The translations under genes and the position numbers were made by a program. A DNA stretch of 39,049 bases from Skermanella aerolata KACC 11604 (lineage in GTDB: Bacteria > Pseudomonadota > Alphaproteobacteria > Azospirillales > Azospirillaceae), in assembly GCF_000936425.1 (NCBI RefSeq), contig NZ_AVFK01000053.1:1-39049 (forward strand), in the 5' to 3' direction. The stretch's first letter is position 1; the number at the start of each line of letters is the position of its first letter. Below, in pieces: positions 17,740-26,636 of the stretch. Under the pieces are notes generated by a model that searched no databases, had not been told where the DNA came from, and worked only from the letters and a program-made list of their open reading frames with translations.

Positions 17740-18590
17740 TGAAGTTCACCGGTACCGAAAACTACGTCGCCACCGACGATCTCCGCGTCGCCGTCAATGC
17801 CGCCGTGGCGCTTCAGCGGCCGCTGCTGGTCAAGGGCGAGCCGGGTACCGGCAAGACGATCCTGGCCGAGGAGATCGCCAAGGCGCTCGACCGTCCGCTG
17901 ATCCAGTGGCACATCAAGTCCACCACCAAGGCCCAGCAGGGCCTCTACGAGTACGATGCGGTCAGCCGCCTGCGCGACAGCCAGCTCGGCGACGAGCGGG
18001 TGCGCGACATCGGCAACTACATCGTCAAGGGCAAGCTATGGGAAGCGTTCGAGGCGGAGAAGCCGTCCGTCCTGCTGATCGACGAGATCGACAAGGCCGA
18101 TATCGAGTTCCCGAACGACCTGCTGCTCGAACTCGACCGGATGGAGTTCTTCGTCTACGAGACGCGGCAGGTGATCAAGGCGCGCCAGCGTCCGGTCGTG
18201 ATCATCACCTCCAACAACGAGAAGGAGCTGCCCGACGCCTTCCTGCGCCGCTGCTTCTTCCACTACATCCGCTTCCCCGACCCGGAAACGATGGCCCGCA
18301 TCGTCGATGTCCATTATCCCGGCATCAAGGCCGACCTGATCCGCGATGCGCTGACGCTGTTCTATGAAGTCCGCGAGACGCCGGGCCTCAAGAAGAAGCC
18401 CAGCACGTCGGAACTGCTGGACTGGATCAAGCTGCTGATGGTCGAGGACGTCTCGCCCGAGACGCTCCGCACCCGCGATCCCAAGAAGCTGATCCCGCCG
18501 CTCCACGGCGCCTTGCTGAAGAACGAGCAGGACGTCCACCTGTTCGAGCGTCTGGCCTTCCTCAGCCGCCGGGAGCGGGGCGGGGACTAA
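17736..18590 (+). CDS. MoxR-family AAA+ ATPase
   Basis: This 284-residue protein has Walker [19 protein letters not shown] (about residue 34), Walker [21 protein letters not shown], a sensor 1 region [19 protein letters not shown], and the C-terminal helical lid of the MoxR class. Its ATG overlaps the alaS stop (ATGA). The next gene, 43 bp downstream, is a VWA protein, the usual MoxR partner. Such pairs act as chaperone-like machines that insert cofactors or remodel protein complexes; in CoxD/CoxE they mature carbon monoxide dehydrogenase. No dehydrogenase genes are nearby, so the client is unknown. Confidence 0.9.
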   Translation: MMKFTGTENYVATDDLRVAVNAAVALQRPLLVKGEPGTGKTILAEEIAKALDRPLIQWHIKSTTKAQQGLYEYDAVSRLRDSQLGDERVRDIGNYIVKGKLWEAFEAEKPSVLLIDEIDKADIEFPNDLLLELDRMEFFVYETRQVIKARQRPVVIITSNNEKELPDAFLRRCFFHYIRFPDPETMARIVDVHYPGIKADLIRDALTLFYEVRETPGLKKKPSTSELLDWIKLLMVEDVSPETLRTRDPKKLIPPLHGALLKNEQDVHLFERLAFLSRRERGGD

Positions 18591-18633
18591 GCGGGAAAGG
18601 GCACGGTAAGGCAGGCAAGGCAGAGCACCGGCG

Positions 18634-19821
18634 ATGTTCACGACCTTCTTCTACGAATTGCGCAAGGCCCAGGTGCCGGTTTCCCTCAAGGAGTATCTGG
18701 CGCTGATGGAGGCGATGCGGCAGGGGATCGCCGACTACAGCGTCGAGGACTTCTACTACCTGTCGCGCACCTGCCTCGTTAAGGACGAGCGCAACATCGA
18801 CCGCTTCGATCAGGTCTTCTCCCACGTCTTCAAGGGGCTGGAAGGCGTTGCCGACGGCACCGATCCCGTCACCGCCGAAATCCCGGAGGAATGGCTCCGT
18901 AAGCTGGCGGAGAAGTACCTGACGGAGGAGGAGAAGCGGCAGATCCAGTCGCTCGGCGGCTGGGAAAAGCTGATGGAGACGCTGGCCCAGCGGCTGGCCG
19001 AGCAGCAGGGCCGCCACCAGGGGGGCTCCAAGTGGATCGGCACGGCCGGCACGTCGCCCTTCGGCGCCTATGGCTACAACCCCGAAGGCATCCGCATCGG
19101 CCAGGACAAGAGCCGCCACCGCCGGGCGGTCAAGGTCTGGGACAAGCGGGAGTTCCGAAACCTCGACGACACGGTCGAGCTTGGCACCCGCAACATCAAG
19201 GTGGCCTTGCGCCGGCTGCGCAAGTTCGCACGGCAGGGCGCCGCCGAGGAGTTGGATCTTCCCGATACGATCCGCTCGACCGCCCGCAACGCCGGGACGC
19301 TCGACCTCAAGATGGTCCGGGAGCGGCACAACAGCGTCAAGGTGCTGCTGTTCCTGGATATCGGTGGCTCGATGGACGATCATATCCGCATCTGCGAAGA
19401 GCTGTTTTCCGCAGCACGCGGGGAATTCAAGCACCTCGAATACTTCTATTTCCACAACTGCGTCTACGAAGGCGTCTGGCGCGACAACCGCCGCCGCCAT
19501 GCCGAGCGCATGTCCACCTGGGACGTGATCCACACCTACGCCGCCGACTACAAGCTGGTCTTCGTCGGCGACGCCGCCATGAGCCCCTACGAGATCGTCT
19601 ATCCGGGAGGCAGCGTCGAGCACTGGAACGAGGAGGCGGGGCAGGTTTGGCTCCAGCGGCTGCTACAGACCTACAGCCGCTCTATCTGGCTCAATCCTGC
19701 CCCTCAGAACTACTGGAGCTACACCGAGAGCACCCGCATCCTCCAGCGTCTGATGGACGGCCGGATGTATCCCCTGACGCTCGACGGACTGGATGCCGGC
19801 ATGAAGGAACTCAGCCGCTGA
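18634..19821 (+). CDS. VWA domain protein, CoxE-like MoxR partner
   Basis: This 395-residue protein has an N-terminal helical region (FYELRKAQVPVSLKEYLALM), a mid-region GTSPFGAYGYNPEGIRIG, and a C-terminal von Willebrand A domain. The metal-binding site reads LLFLDIGGSMDDHIRICEEL, so the MIDAS motif is D-x-G-G-S instead of the textbook D-x-S-x-S. I believe this variant is usual for this family. A later FVGDAAMSPYEIVYPGG forms the rest of the domain. The upstream MoxR ATPase indicates a two-component ATPase/VWA complex in the cytoplasm. The start has only a modest ribosome-binding site. Confidence 0.85.
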   Translation: MFTTFFYELRKAQVPVSLKEYLALMEAMRQGIADYSVEDFYYLSRTCLVKDERNIDRFDQVFSHVFKGLEGVADGTDPVTAEIPEEWLRKLAEKYLTEEEKRQIQSLGGWEKLMETLAQRLAEQQGRHQGGSKWIGTAGTSPFGAYGYNPEGIRIGQDKSRHRRAVKVWDKREFRNLDDTVELGTRNIKVALRRLRKFARQGAAEELDLPDTIRSTARNAGTLDLKMVRERHNSVKVLLFLDIGGSMDDHIRICEELFSAARGEFKHLEYFYFHNCVYEGVWRDNRRRHAERMSTWDVIHTYAADYKLVFVGDAAMSPYEIVYPGGSVEHWNEEAGQVWLQRLLQTYSRSIWLNPAPQNYWSYTESTRILQRLMDGRMYPLTLDGLDAGMKELSR

Positions 19822-20280
19822 GGTTTTGGCATTACGTCAGAGATGCCGAACGTTGCGGCAGAGCCACAGTCCTGCGGCATTTTTGTCCGCCTATCATCTG
19901 AAATATGGATAGACCAGCCGGTCCGGTACGATGAGAAACGATCGTCGTGCCCACCGTCTCTTGTGGGTAACGATGTGGACATAAGCTGGATTTCATTGAT
20001 TCGATTGGCTTCCCGGGAGAATTCGAAAGCTAGGTTCCATCAGCCGTCATTAGCCAACATGGCCTCGAACATTTCAGTCGGCTTATGAAATAAACAAATG
20101 GTTTACTACTTTTGCATATAAATGTAACAGCAACCCTCTAGGCATAGACGGGCTTATCTGGTAGCCTCTTTGGACGTCGGCACTAGATGTAGAGACTTAT
20201 GGAAAGCGGAACGCGATATGCGGCGCACCATGGTCCTGCTGGCTATAATTAATAGAGACCCGGATGAGTGGAGACAGCGC
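19822..20280 (+). other. AT-rich intergenic region before gcrA with a -10 element
   Basis: This stretch of about 460 bp has no convincing gene and is visibly more AT-rich than its neighbours, especially 20080-20150. A perfect TATAAT at 20244-20249 lies 31 bp before the gcrA ATG and has no TTGACA-like -35 at normal spacing, which would fit an activator-dependent promoter. A GATTC (GANTC, the CcrM methylation pattern) lies at 19998-20002. An 81-codon frame at 19843-20088 was examined and not accepted. Confidence 0.5.
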
Positions 20281-20649
20281 ATGAGTTGGACTGACGAGCG
20301 GGTAGAGCAGTTGAAGCAACTCTGGGGCCAGGGTATGAGCGCGAGCGAAATCGCGGATACTCTGGGCGATATTACCCGTAACGCGGTTATCGGGAAGGCC
20401 CACCGCCTCGGACTTTCCGGACGGCCTTCACCGATCAAGAAGAAGCCGTCGCGCGGGGCCACGATCCTTGCGCTGACGGAGCGCATGTGCAAATGGCCGG
20501 TCGGCGACCCCAAGCACGCGGATTTCCATTTCTGCGGCAAGACTGCCCAGGCCGGCATGCCCTACTGCGCCGAACACGCCGCCATCGCCTACCAGCCCAG
20601 TTCCAAGAAGCGTGACGAGGACCGCGAGCGCAAGGTGGGCGCCGCCTGA
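20281..20649 (+). CDS. gcrA: GcrA cell-cycle regulator
   Basis: This 122-residue protein begins MSWTDERVEQLKQLWGQGMS and continues with the GcrA helix-turn-helix (ASEIADTLGDITRNAVIGKAHRLGLSGR). A basic linker follows, then a C-terminal domain with paired Cys (RMCKWPVGDPKH, FCGK, MPYCAEHA). In Caulobacter GcrA binds sigma-70 RNA polymerase and promotes transcription at promoters carrying methylated GANTC sites. It thus links DNA methylation by CcrM to the cell cycle. The ATG at 20281 has GGAGA upstream; longer frames upstream lack a good start. A strong terminator follows at 20677-20711. Confidence 0.95.
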   Translation: MSWTDERVEQLKQLWGQGMSASEIADTLGDITRNAVIGKAHRLGLSGRPSPIKKKPSRGATILALTERMCKWPVGDPKHADFHFCGKTAQAGMPYCAEHAAIAYQPSSKKRDEDRERKVGAA

Positions 20650-20676
20650 TCCGATTATCTCCATAGATCCGCTGAC

Positions 20677-20711
20677 AAGCCCGCTGGTGCCCGCCAGCGG
20701 GCTTCTTTTTT
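20677..20711 (+). terminator. intrinsic terminator of gcrA
   Basis: An 11-bp perfect stem (AAGCCCGCTGG / CCAGCGGGCTT) with a 6-base loop is followed by C and six T residues at 20706-20711. It sits 27 bp after the gcrA stop. Confidence 0.92.
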
Positions 20712-20769
20712 GTGCCGGCGCATGTTGCTCACCATCGCACCCATCCCCGAAGCCATCCAGGCAAACGAA

Positions 20770-20793
20770 AAGGGGCGCCGGTGGGCGCCCCTT
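20770..20793 (-). terminator. probable terminator of the OmpA-like gene
   Basis: A 10-bp perfect stem (20770-20779 against 20784-20793) with a 4-base loop is followed on the minus strand by TT and then CGTTT. It lies 83 bp beyond the stop of the minus-strand OmpA-like gene, back to back with the gcrA terminator. Confidence 0.7.
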
Positions 20794-20876
20794 CCGCTTG
20801 ATCGTCTTCCCAGGAAACGGACAGCCCCGCAAGGGCCTGTCCGAAACCTTCCGCCGACGAAGACCCGCTGCCAGGA

Positions 20877-21452
20877 TTACTGGAAGCGGACTTCGGCGCG
20901 ACGGTTGGAGGGCTCACGCACGCCGTCGCCGGTCGCGATCAGCGGCTGGGTCTCGCCGAGGCCGCGGGTCGCGATCTGGCCAGCCGGCACGCCGCGCTGG
21001 ACCAGGGCGTCACGGACAGCACCGGCGCGACGCTCGGACAGGCGCTGGTTGTAGGCCGGCGAACCCGAGGTGTCGGTGTGGCCGACGACGTTCAGGCGGC
21101 TGGCGCTGGTCCGGCGCGCATCCGACACGACCGTGTTCAGGATGTCCTGAGCGGCCGGGGTGATGGCGTACTTGTCGAAGTCGAAGAACACGAAGTAGAC
21201 GGCGTTCGCCAGCGGAGCGGCCGGCGGAACGGCGGCGGCCGGAGCGACGGCGGCTGCCGGCGGCGGAGGGCAGTCATAGCTTCCCGCGTGGAGAACGGCG
21301 GTGTTGTTAGCTGCAATCACGGGCTTACCGGTGGAGTCCACCACCGTGTTGCACTTCACCGGAGCGCTTTGAGCCAGCACGCTGGCGGGCGCAACCACCG
21401 ACATCGCCAGGAACGCAAAGACGCCCGAGGCAGCGATTTGATTAAGGCGCAC
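20877..21452 (-). CDS. OmpA-family outer membrane / peptidoglycan-binding protein
   Basis: This protein of about 191 residues starts at a GTG (21452) with the strong site GGGAGAAGG just upstream. A signal peptide (GVFAFLAMSVVAPASVLAQS) precedes a short Cys-containing segment (VKCNTVVDSTGKPV, YDCPPPP) and a Pro/Ala linker. The C-terminal OmpA domain runs from VYFVFFDFDKYAITPAAQDI to the end. Its peptidoglycan-binding residues lie in NVVGHTDTSGSPAYNQRLSE and RRAGAVRDALVQRGV. It probably tethers the outer membrane to the cell wall. There is no predicted 8-stranded barrel, so this is the short periplasmic type. It has its own promoter region and terminator. Confidence 0.9.
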   Translation of the reverse strand: MRLNQIAASGVFAFLAMSVVAPASVLAQSAPVKCNTVVDSTGKPVIAANNTAVLHAGSYDCPPPPAAAVAPAAAVPPAAPLANAVYFVFFDFDKYAITPAAQDILNTVVSDARRTSASRLNVVGHTDTSGSPAYNQRLSERRAGAVRDALVQRGVPAGQIATRGLGETQPLIATGDGVREPSNRRAEVRFQ

Positions 21453-21756
21453 GACCTTCTCCCTTGAGCTGAATTGGTGCATCAACGTAACGCGTACACG
21501 CGAGAGTCCAGTGCTGAAAACACATACGCCGCGGGCACGGTTCCTACTTAGATCCGAAGAACGGAAATTACCCCGTAACATCCAGAACGCGGAGTAACCT
21601 GCCGAAAACAAACGGTCTTCACAAGCTTCGCGGTACAGGCCCGGATCGCCGCAAATTCCTGTAACCGTGGTAGCAGCGGGGCAATCTATATCATGGTACT
21701 CTAAAACAAAATCCCGGCAACCAAAATATAATCGACTATCCGTTATGAGCCGGATG

Positions 21757-22134
21757 TCAGTAGTCCAAATCGTCGTGCTTGAACTGGACCAACTTGCCTT
21801 TGGAGAGGGAGAGCAGCAAGACGGCTATCAGCTCATGCATGATGACGGTGTGATGGTTATCCGTCTTCTGCATGTAATGGCGCAGGGCGTCACGGACTTT
21901 GTGAACTCCAGTGACGTCGATGAATATATCGATGTCTTCGCCAAGGCCGGCAAGTTCAAGAAAATCGCTATAGGTCTTCACACCCTTGGAGCGTGCGATT
22001 ACCATGCCGTGGGCATCTGGATTAAGGTCGGCTATGCCGACAACCTTGACGAAATCTGCCGAAAGGAGCTGTTCGAGCAGTGGTGCGCCGGTTTCACCTG
22101 CCCCGACAATCGCGATTCTGATCTTGTGTGGCAT
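21757..22134 (-). CDS. small stand-alone Rossmann (NAD-binding) protein
   Basis: This 125-residue protein starts MPHKIRIAIVGAGETGAPLL. The GxGxxG dinucleotide-binding loop (GAGETG) is followed by an acidic end of strand 2 (VVGIADLNPDA), as in the NAD-binding domain of Gfo/Idh/MocA or homoserine dehydrogenase-type enzymes. The frame ends after only the Rossmann half (QFKHDDLDY), with no catalytic C-domain. It is flanked by intergenic DNA, with icd downstream of its promoter side on the same strand. It may be a redox sensor/regulatory domain or a remnant; the clean frame argues against simple decay. Confidence 0.75.
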   Translation of the reverse strand: MPHKIRIAIVGAGETGAPLLEQLLSADFVKVVGIADLNPDAHGMVIARSKGVKTYSDFLELAGLGEDIDIFIDVTGVHKVRDALRHYMQKTDNHHTVIMHELIAVLLLSLSKGKLVQFKHDDLDY

Positions 22135-22240
22135 CTTTGCAATTCCTCAGCACGGCATGTCACAGTAACTCTTCGGCGTGCTGGCGCATCTGACGGACAC
22201 CATCTCGCGAAGCCGTGGTGAGATTTACCCGCAACTCCAT

Positions 22241-22278
22241 AAAAAGCAACCCCGCCCGAACGAATCGGGCGGGGTTGC
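22241..22278 (-). terminator. intrinsic terminator of icd
   Basis: A 14-bp perfect stem (22246-22259 against 22265-22278) with a 5-base loop is followed on the minus strand by five T residues (22245-22241). It lies 45 bp beyond the icd stop. Confidence 0.93.
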
Positions 22279-22323
22279 GGCAAAACGACGGCATCGCCGG
22301 GGCGGTGCCGTCCCGTTCCGGGC

Positions 22324-23544
22324 TCAGGCCGAGGCCATCGCCTTCTTCAGGTTCTCGTCAAGCTTGTCCAGGAACTGCTTGGTGGTCAACCAGGGCTGGT
22401 CCGGACCGATCAGGATGGCGAGGTCCTTGGTCATGGCGCCGGCCTCGACGCTGTCGACGCAGACCTTTTCCAGGGTCTGGGCGAAGGCGGTGACATCCGG
22501 CGTATTGTCGAACTTGCCGCGATAGGACAGGCCCTGCGTCCAGGCGAAGATCGACGCGATCGGGTTGGTCGAGGTCTCGCGGCCCTTCTGGTGCTCGCGG
22601 TAGTGACGGGTCACCGTGCCGTGGGCGGCCTCGGCCTCCACCGTGTTGCCATCGGGCGTCAGCAGGACCGAGGTCATCAGGCCCAGCGAGCCGAAGCCCT
22701 GCGCCACGGTGTCGGACTGCACGTCGCCGTCGTAGTTCTTGCAGGCCCACACGAAGCCGCCGTCCCACTTCATCACGCTGGCGACCATGTCGTCGATCAG
22801 GCGGTGCTCGTAGGTCTGGCCGATCTTCTTGAACTCGTCGGCGAACTCTGCGTCGAAGACCTCCTGGAACAGGTTCTTGAAGCGGCCGTCGTAGACCTTC
22901 AGGATCGTGTTCTTGGTCGACAGGTAGACTGGCAGCTTGCGCGCCAAGCCGTAGTTGAAGCAGGCGCGGGCGAAGCCGCGGATGCTTTCGTCCAGATTGT
23001 ACATGCCCATGGCGACGCCGGCTTCCGGGAACTGGAAGACGTCGTAGGTCGTGGGTTCGCCGCCGCCGTCGGGCGTGAAGGTCATCGTCAGCTTGCCGGG
23101 ACCGGGGACCTGGAAGTCGGTCGCGCGGTACTGGTCGCCGAAGGCGTGACGGCCGATGATCAGGGGCTTGGTCCAGCCCGGAACCAGGCGCGGAACGTTG
23201 GAGCAGATGATCGGCTCGCGGAAGACGGTGCCGCCCAGGATGTTGCGGATCGTGCCGTTGGGCGACTTCCACATCTTCTTGAGGTTGAATTCCGTGACGC
23301 GCTGTTCGTCCGGAGTGATCGTCGCGCACTTCACGCCCACGCCATACTGCTTGATGGCATTGGCCGCATCGACGGTGACCTGATCTTCGGTCTTGTCGCG
23401 ATATTCGACGCCCAGATCGTAGTATTTCAGATCGATGTCGAGATAGGGCAGGATCAGCTTTTCTTTGATGAACTGCCAGATGATCCGGGTCATCTCATCG
23501 CCGTCGAGTTCGACGACCGGGTTAGCGACCTTAATCTTTGCCAT
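22324..23544 (-). CDS. icd: NADP-dependent isocitrate dehydrogenase
   Basis: This 406-residue protein is of the eukaryote-like (homodimeric, about 405-residue) IDH class. Features are [20 protein letters not shown], the substrate-binding [20 protein letters not shown], then [20 protein letters not shown] with the metal-binding Asp residues. The nucleotide segment [17 protein letters not shown] includes the Arg/His pattern typical of NADP preference. It oxidatively decarboxylates isocitrate to 2-oxoglutarate in the TCA cycle. Length and motifs are complete. The gene stands alone, with a promoter region of about 200 bp and a strong terminator at 22241-22278. Confidence 0.97.
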   Translation of the reverse strand: MAKIKVANPVVELDGDEMTRIIWQFIKEKLILPYLDIDLKYYDLGVEYRDKTEDQVTVDAANAIKQYGVGVKCATITPDEQRVTEFNLKKMWKSPNGTIRNILGGTVFREPIICSNVPRLVPGWTKPLIIGRHAFGDQYRATDFQVPGPGKLTMTFTPDGGGEPTTYDVFQFPEAGVAMGMYNLDESIRGFARACFNYGLARKLPVYLSTKNTILKVYDGRFKNLFQEVFDAEFADEFKKIGQTYEHRLIDDMVASVMKWDGGFVWACKNYDGDVQSDTVAQGFGSLGLMTSVLLTPDGNTVEAEAAHGTVTRHYREHQKGRETSTNPIASIFAWTQGLSYRGKFDNTPDVTAFAQTLEKVCVDSVEAGAMTKDLAILIGPDQPWLTTKQFLDKLDENLKKAMASA

Positions 23545-23752
23545 GTAAAATTCTCCCGGTTGGGCGGGTAGCGTGAGGTTCTTGGGCGCGCTGGATTGCC
23601 ACCCGCTGTCGGTTCAGGCGGGCGGTTCAGGCGTCATGCGACGTGCCGGCGGCGGTCGGCCGCCGGCCTTGACGGCGCGTCTTATAGCACCGACGATTGC
23701 TCATAAGAAGCCGCACTTGACGCCAGCGGTCTCGAGTCGCAGGGGGCGCCGC

Positions 23753-24337
23753 TCAGAGCCACTTGGTGTCGGGGCTGATCACCGGTTCCGGCTCGGCCGA
23801 CAGCGCCGGCAGCACGTCCTCGATCCGGTCGACCACGGTGAATAGCTTGCGGTGCGCCGGCTGGGCGAACCCCTGGGCGATCATGTGGTCCAGCAGCTCC
23901 TCCAGCGCAGTCCAGTAGCCGTCGACATTGGCGACGACGATCGGCTTGTCGTGGAGGCGGAGCTGCTTCCACGTCAAGATCTCGAAGGTCTCGTCCAGGG
24001 TGCCCAGGCCGCCGGGCAGCACGACGAAGGCGTCGGAGCGGTCGACCATCATGCGCTTGCGGGTGTGCATGCTGTCCACCACCAGCAGCTCGGTCAGGCC
24101 GGTATGCTCGACCTCCAGCACCTGGATATGCTCGGGGATGATGCCGACCACCGAGCCGCCGGCCGCCAGGGTGGCGTCGGCGACGATGCCCATCAAGCCG
24201 ACGCGGCCGCCGCCATAGACGAGCTGATGGCCGTTCTGGCCCAGCAGCGTGCCGAGCTGGTGGGCGGCATCCTTATAGGTGTCGCTGACCCGGCTCGACG
24301 AGCCGCAATATACGCAAACTGAAAAGACGTCCTTCAT
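23753..24337 (-). CDS. LOG-family (TIGR00730) nucleoside-5'-monophosphate phosphoribohydrolase
   Basis: This 194-residue protein starts at ATG 24337 (MKDVFSVCVYCGSSS) with GGTGATGG just upstream. It has the family motifs YGGGRVGLMGIVAD, MHTRKRMMVDRSDAFVVLPG and PGGLGTLDETFEILTWKQL, the last being the PGGxGTxxE signature. LOG proteins cleave the N-glycosidic bond of cytokinin nucleotides or of AMP-like substrates. In plant-associated bacteria this can release cytokinins, but most bacterial members probably serve nucleotide metabolism. It is the downstream-most gene before a divergent intergenic region shared with the LysM gene. Confidence 0.92.
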   Translation of the reverse strand: MKDVFSVCVYCGSSSRVSDTYKDAAHQLGTLLGQNGHQLVYGGGRVGLMGIVADATLAAGGSVVGIIPEHIQVLEVEHTGLTELLVVDSMHTRKRMMVDRSDAFVVLPGGLGTLDETFEILTWKQLRLHDKPIVVANVDGYWTALEELLDHMIAQGFAQPAHRKLFTVVDRIEDVLPALSAEPEPVISPDTKWL

Positions 24338-24702
24338 TCCATCACCTTTGCGGACCGGGGAGGCCGGGACGCCTGTTCCCAGGTTTCCCGCCACCCACGG
24401 TCGATCCGTCCGTCACGCCCAGCGTCTCACGGTCGAGCGCTTACGCCAAGCGTCGGCGTGACGCTCCGTCGCATCAACACGCTTGGAGGATATCCGCTCC
24501 CGGCCTTTCGCGCCATGAGTGCCGCCGGCGCATCCCCATAAGGTGCGACATGGTTTCGGTGAAGATTATTTCGGCGGACAAAGCGGCGGCTATTGACGTA
24601 ACTTGTTTGCAATCTGATCTGGACTGAATAACCATCCGATCGTCCAGCGGCGGAATTGGCGGTTTCGTTCCGGTCTGCCGACGGACAGGAAGCGGGGCGG
24701 CT
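24338..24702. other. divergent intergenic region, LOG gene / LysM gene
   Basis: About 365 bp lies between two divergent genes. It contains repeats of GTCACGC-type sequence around 24411-24463, with CGTCACGCC and its inverse complement 35 bases apart. An AT-richer segment lies at 24560-24640, where promoters may sit. No gene was recognised. Confidence 0.4.
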
Positions 24703-25878
24703 GTGCAGAGAGCGCTCATCATCGGTGGCATCGGCGTCGCGTTCCTGGGCGCGGCGCATATCCTGACTTCGGTCGATCGGGCCGATCCGCCCGACGTGCT
24801 GTCCCTGACCACCCCGATCCAGACGAATACCGCCACGGCGAACAAGGCCCCGCCGACTATCCAGCCGAAGCCGGACCCGTTCCGGCATGGGGCGCCGGCC
24901 ATGCCGCCTTCGCTGGAGACGGCCCCGCAGATCCCGGCGGCATCCAGGCTTCCAGTAAGTCCCATGCCCACCGTTCCCATGCCGACCTTCGATGTCGTCC
25001 GGGTCAATCCGCAGGGCAATGCCGTGATCGCCGGCCGGGCGGAGCCCCATGCCCTCGTCACCGTCCTCGACGGCGGCCGCCCGATCGGGCGGACGACGGC
25101 CGACCAGCGCGGCGAATGGGTGCTGCTTCCGGAAGACAGTCTAGCCCCCGGCGGACGCCAGCTCAGCCTGTCGTCGCAGCGAGCGGATGCGGACGAAGCC
25201 GAGCAGTCCCGCGACGTCGTCGTTCTGGTCGTGCCGGAGCCGGCGAAGGACGTCGCCGGCCAGCCGGCGTCCGACCGCTCCGGCGCGCTGGCGCTGGCTG
25301 TCCCCCGGGACGGCTCCACGGATGGGGGCAACGCCCCGGCGCTGCTCCAGGCGCCTCCGGCGGCCGGAAAGCGCATCGCCTCGTCCGGCAATTCCATCCC
25401 CGCCCTGGGCGCGGCCCCGCTTCCGCCGGGCGGCGTCACGGTTGACGTCGTCGACTACGGCGCCGACGGGCGCGCCGGCATCGGCGGACGAGCGCCACCG
25501 AACGCCCGGATCCAGGTCTATCTCGACAACGTCCTGATCGGCCACTCCGTATCCGACGCCGAGGGGCGCTGGGGGTTGACGCCGGACCAGCCGGTCCGGC
25601 CCGGCCGCTATACCCTGCGCGCCGACCATGTCTCAGGCGGCGGCCGGGTCAGCGCCCGTGCGGAGATTCCGTTCCAGATGGCCGATCAGGCGGCGCAGAA
25701 CCTGCCGACCGGCCAGAACATCGTGGTCCAGCCCGGCGCCAGCCTGTGGCGGATCGCCCGGCGTACCTACGGCGACGGTGTCCGCTTCAGCGTGATCTAC
25801 GAGGCGAACCAGTCCCAGATCCGCGACCCCGACCTCATATATCCAGGTCAGATCTTCACCGTCCCCCAGGTAAACTGA
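24703..25878 (+). CDS. LysM-domain envelope protein with Ig-like repeats
   Basis: This 391-residue protein starts at a GTG with GGAAGCGGGG upstream. An N-terminal hydrophobic segment (ALIIGGIGVAFLGAAHILTS) serves as signal anchor, followed by a Pro-rich linker. Two Ig-like/adhesin-type modules follow: about 100-155, FDVVRVNPQGNAVIAGRAEP, and about 245-320, VTVDVVDYGADGRAGIGGRA. A C-terminal LysM domain spans about 342-389 (NIVVQPGASLWRIARRTYGD, with IYPGQIFTVPQ at the end). This matches the bacterial family in which LysM anchors the protein to peptidoglycan. It probably binds the cell wall in the periplasm. The exact role is unknown. Confidence 0.85.
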   Translation: MQRALIIGGIGVAFLGAAHILTSVDRADPPDVLSLTTPIQTNTATANKAPPTIQPKPDPFRHGAPAMPPSLETAPQIPAASRLPVSPMPTVPMPTFDVVRVNPQGNAVIAGRAEPHALVTVLDGGRPIGRTTADQRGEWVLLPEDSLAPGGRQLSLSSQRADADEAEQSRDVVVLVVPEPAKDVAGQPASDRSGALALAVPRDGSTDGGNAPALLQAPPAAGKRIASSGNSIPALGAAPLPPGGVTVDVVDYGADGRAGIGGRAPPNARIQVYLDNVLIGHSVSDAEGRWGLTPDQPVRPGRYTLRADHVSGGGRVSARAEIPFQMADQAAQNLPTGQNIVVQPGASLWRIARRTYGDGVRFSVIYEANQSQIRDPDLIYPGQIFTVPQVN

Positions 25879-25901
25879 CCCCCGACTTCCCGACCTCCAC
25901 T

Positions 25902-26336
25902 TCAGAGGAGGTCTGACAGAATGCGCAGATAGGGCCGGACCTCCTGGAGGAACTGGACTATTTCGTACACTACGCCGGTCACGTCGATATGCTCCTCGAC
26001 ATGCGACTCGCCGATCACCAGGATCTTCTGCCCGCCGTCGACCACGAAGCAGGACCGCGCCAGATGCTGGGTCGCGCGCAGGATCGCCAGGATGTCGCGC
26101 CGGCGCTGGGGCGACTGCGCCGTATAGGGCACATAGCCAAGCTCCGCCCAGATCCGGAACCGGCTGCCGTCGCCGACCGGATCGATCGAGACGTGGTACA
26201 GTACGTCGTCGATCGCGAAGCGCTGCTTCGACGGGGCGGGGGTGGCGGCTATGCCGAGCAGGCCGTCCGCATTGATGTGGACGGTGCCCAGCCGGAGCGG
26301 CAGGGCGGCCTGGGAAACTTCAGCAAGAGGCTGCAT
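25902..26336 (-). CDS. conserved-looking protein of unknown function
   Basis: This protein of about 144 residues begins MQPLAEVSQAALPLRLGTVH (ATG at 26336 with AGGCGAG upstream; a GTG at 26345 is the alternative). It is an alpha/beta cytoplasmic-type sequence without signal peptide or membrane helix. Features are RFAIDDVLYHVSIDPVGDGS, RIWAELGYVPYTAQSPQRRR and a helical end IVQFLQEVRPYLRILSDLL. I do not recognise a family; the pattern resembles a small sensor or chaperone-like domain. It converges on the LysM gene with a 23-bp gap. Upstream (26380-26401) is an 8-bp inverted repeat ACCGGTCG / CGACCGGT in its leader. Confidence 0.7.
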   Translation of the reverse strand: MQPLAEVSQAALPLRLGTVHINADGLLGIAATPAPSKQRFAIDDVLYHVSIDPVGDGSRFRIWAELGYVPYTAQSPQRRRDILAILRATQHLARSCFVVDGGQKILVIGESHVEEHIDVTGVVYEIVQFLQEVRPYLRILSDLL

Positions 26337-26532
26337 GTCGATCACTCGCCTGTCCCGCAAAACACCGCTGGGGAAAAGAACCGGTCGGGAAAACGACCGG
26401 TCCGGAAAAGAAATAGCCGCATCACCCGCGGCCGTGGCGGAGCAGAATCACGTTTCGCGACTTAATATGCGGTAAATGCGCCGTCCGAACCGGTAGCGCT
26501 GGTTTGCATCCGCGCTCCGGTGCCATAAGTAA

Positions 26533-26561
26533 CGGGGTCCGGCGCATTCCGCCGGACCCCG
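26533..26561. other. 12-bp perfect hairpin between divergent genes
   Basis: The arms 26533-26544 and 26550-26561 are perfectly complementary around a 5-base loop (CATTC). The flanking genes diverge from this region, so it does not terminate any annotated gene. It could be a 5' leader structure of psd, a REP-type repeat or an operator. Confidence 0.6.
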
Positions 26562-26636
26562 ACCCGGTATCCGACCGTACATTCGACCGTCCGGCGCCAA
26601 TCGCCGCCAGCACATCGCAGGAACAAGCCTCCGACC

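Noticed and set aside
19843-20088. 81-codon frame in the gap before gcrA
   Set aside because: It has no ribosome-binding site, atypical codon use for this genome and no recognisable motif. It was treated as non-coding leader.
24411-24463. Inverted CGTCACGCC / GGCGTGACG in the LOG/LysM gap
   Set aside because: A 9-bp stem across a 35-base loop in GC-rich DNA is weak. It is noted in the region entry but not called as a regulatory site.
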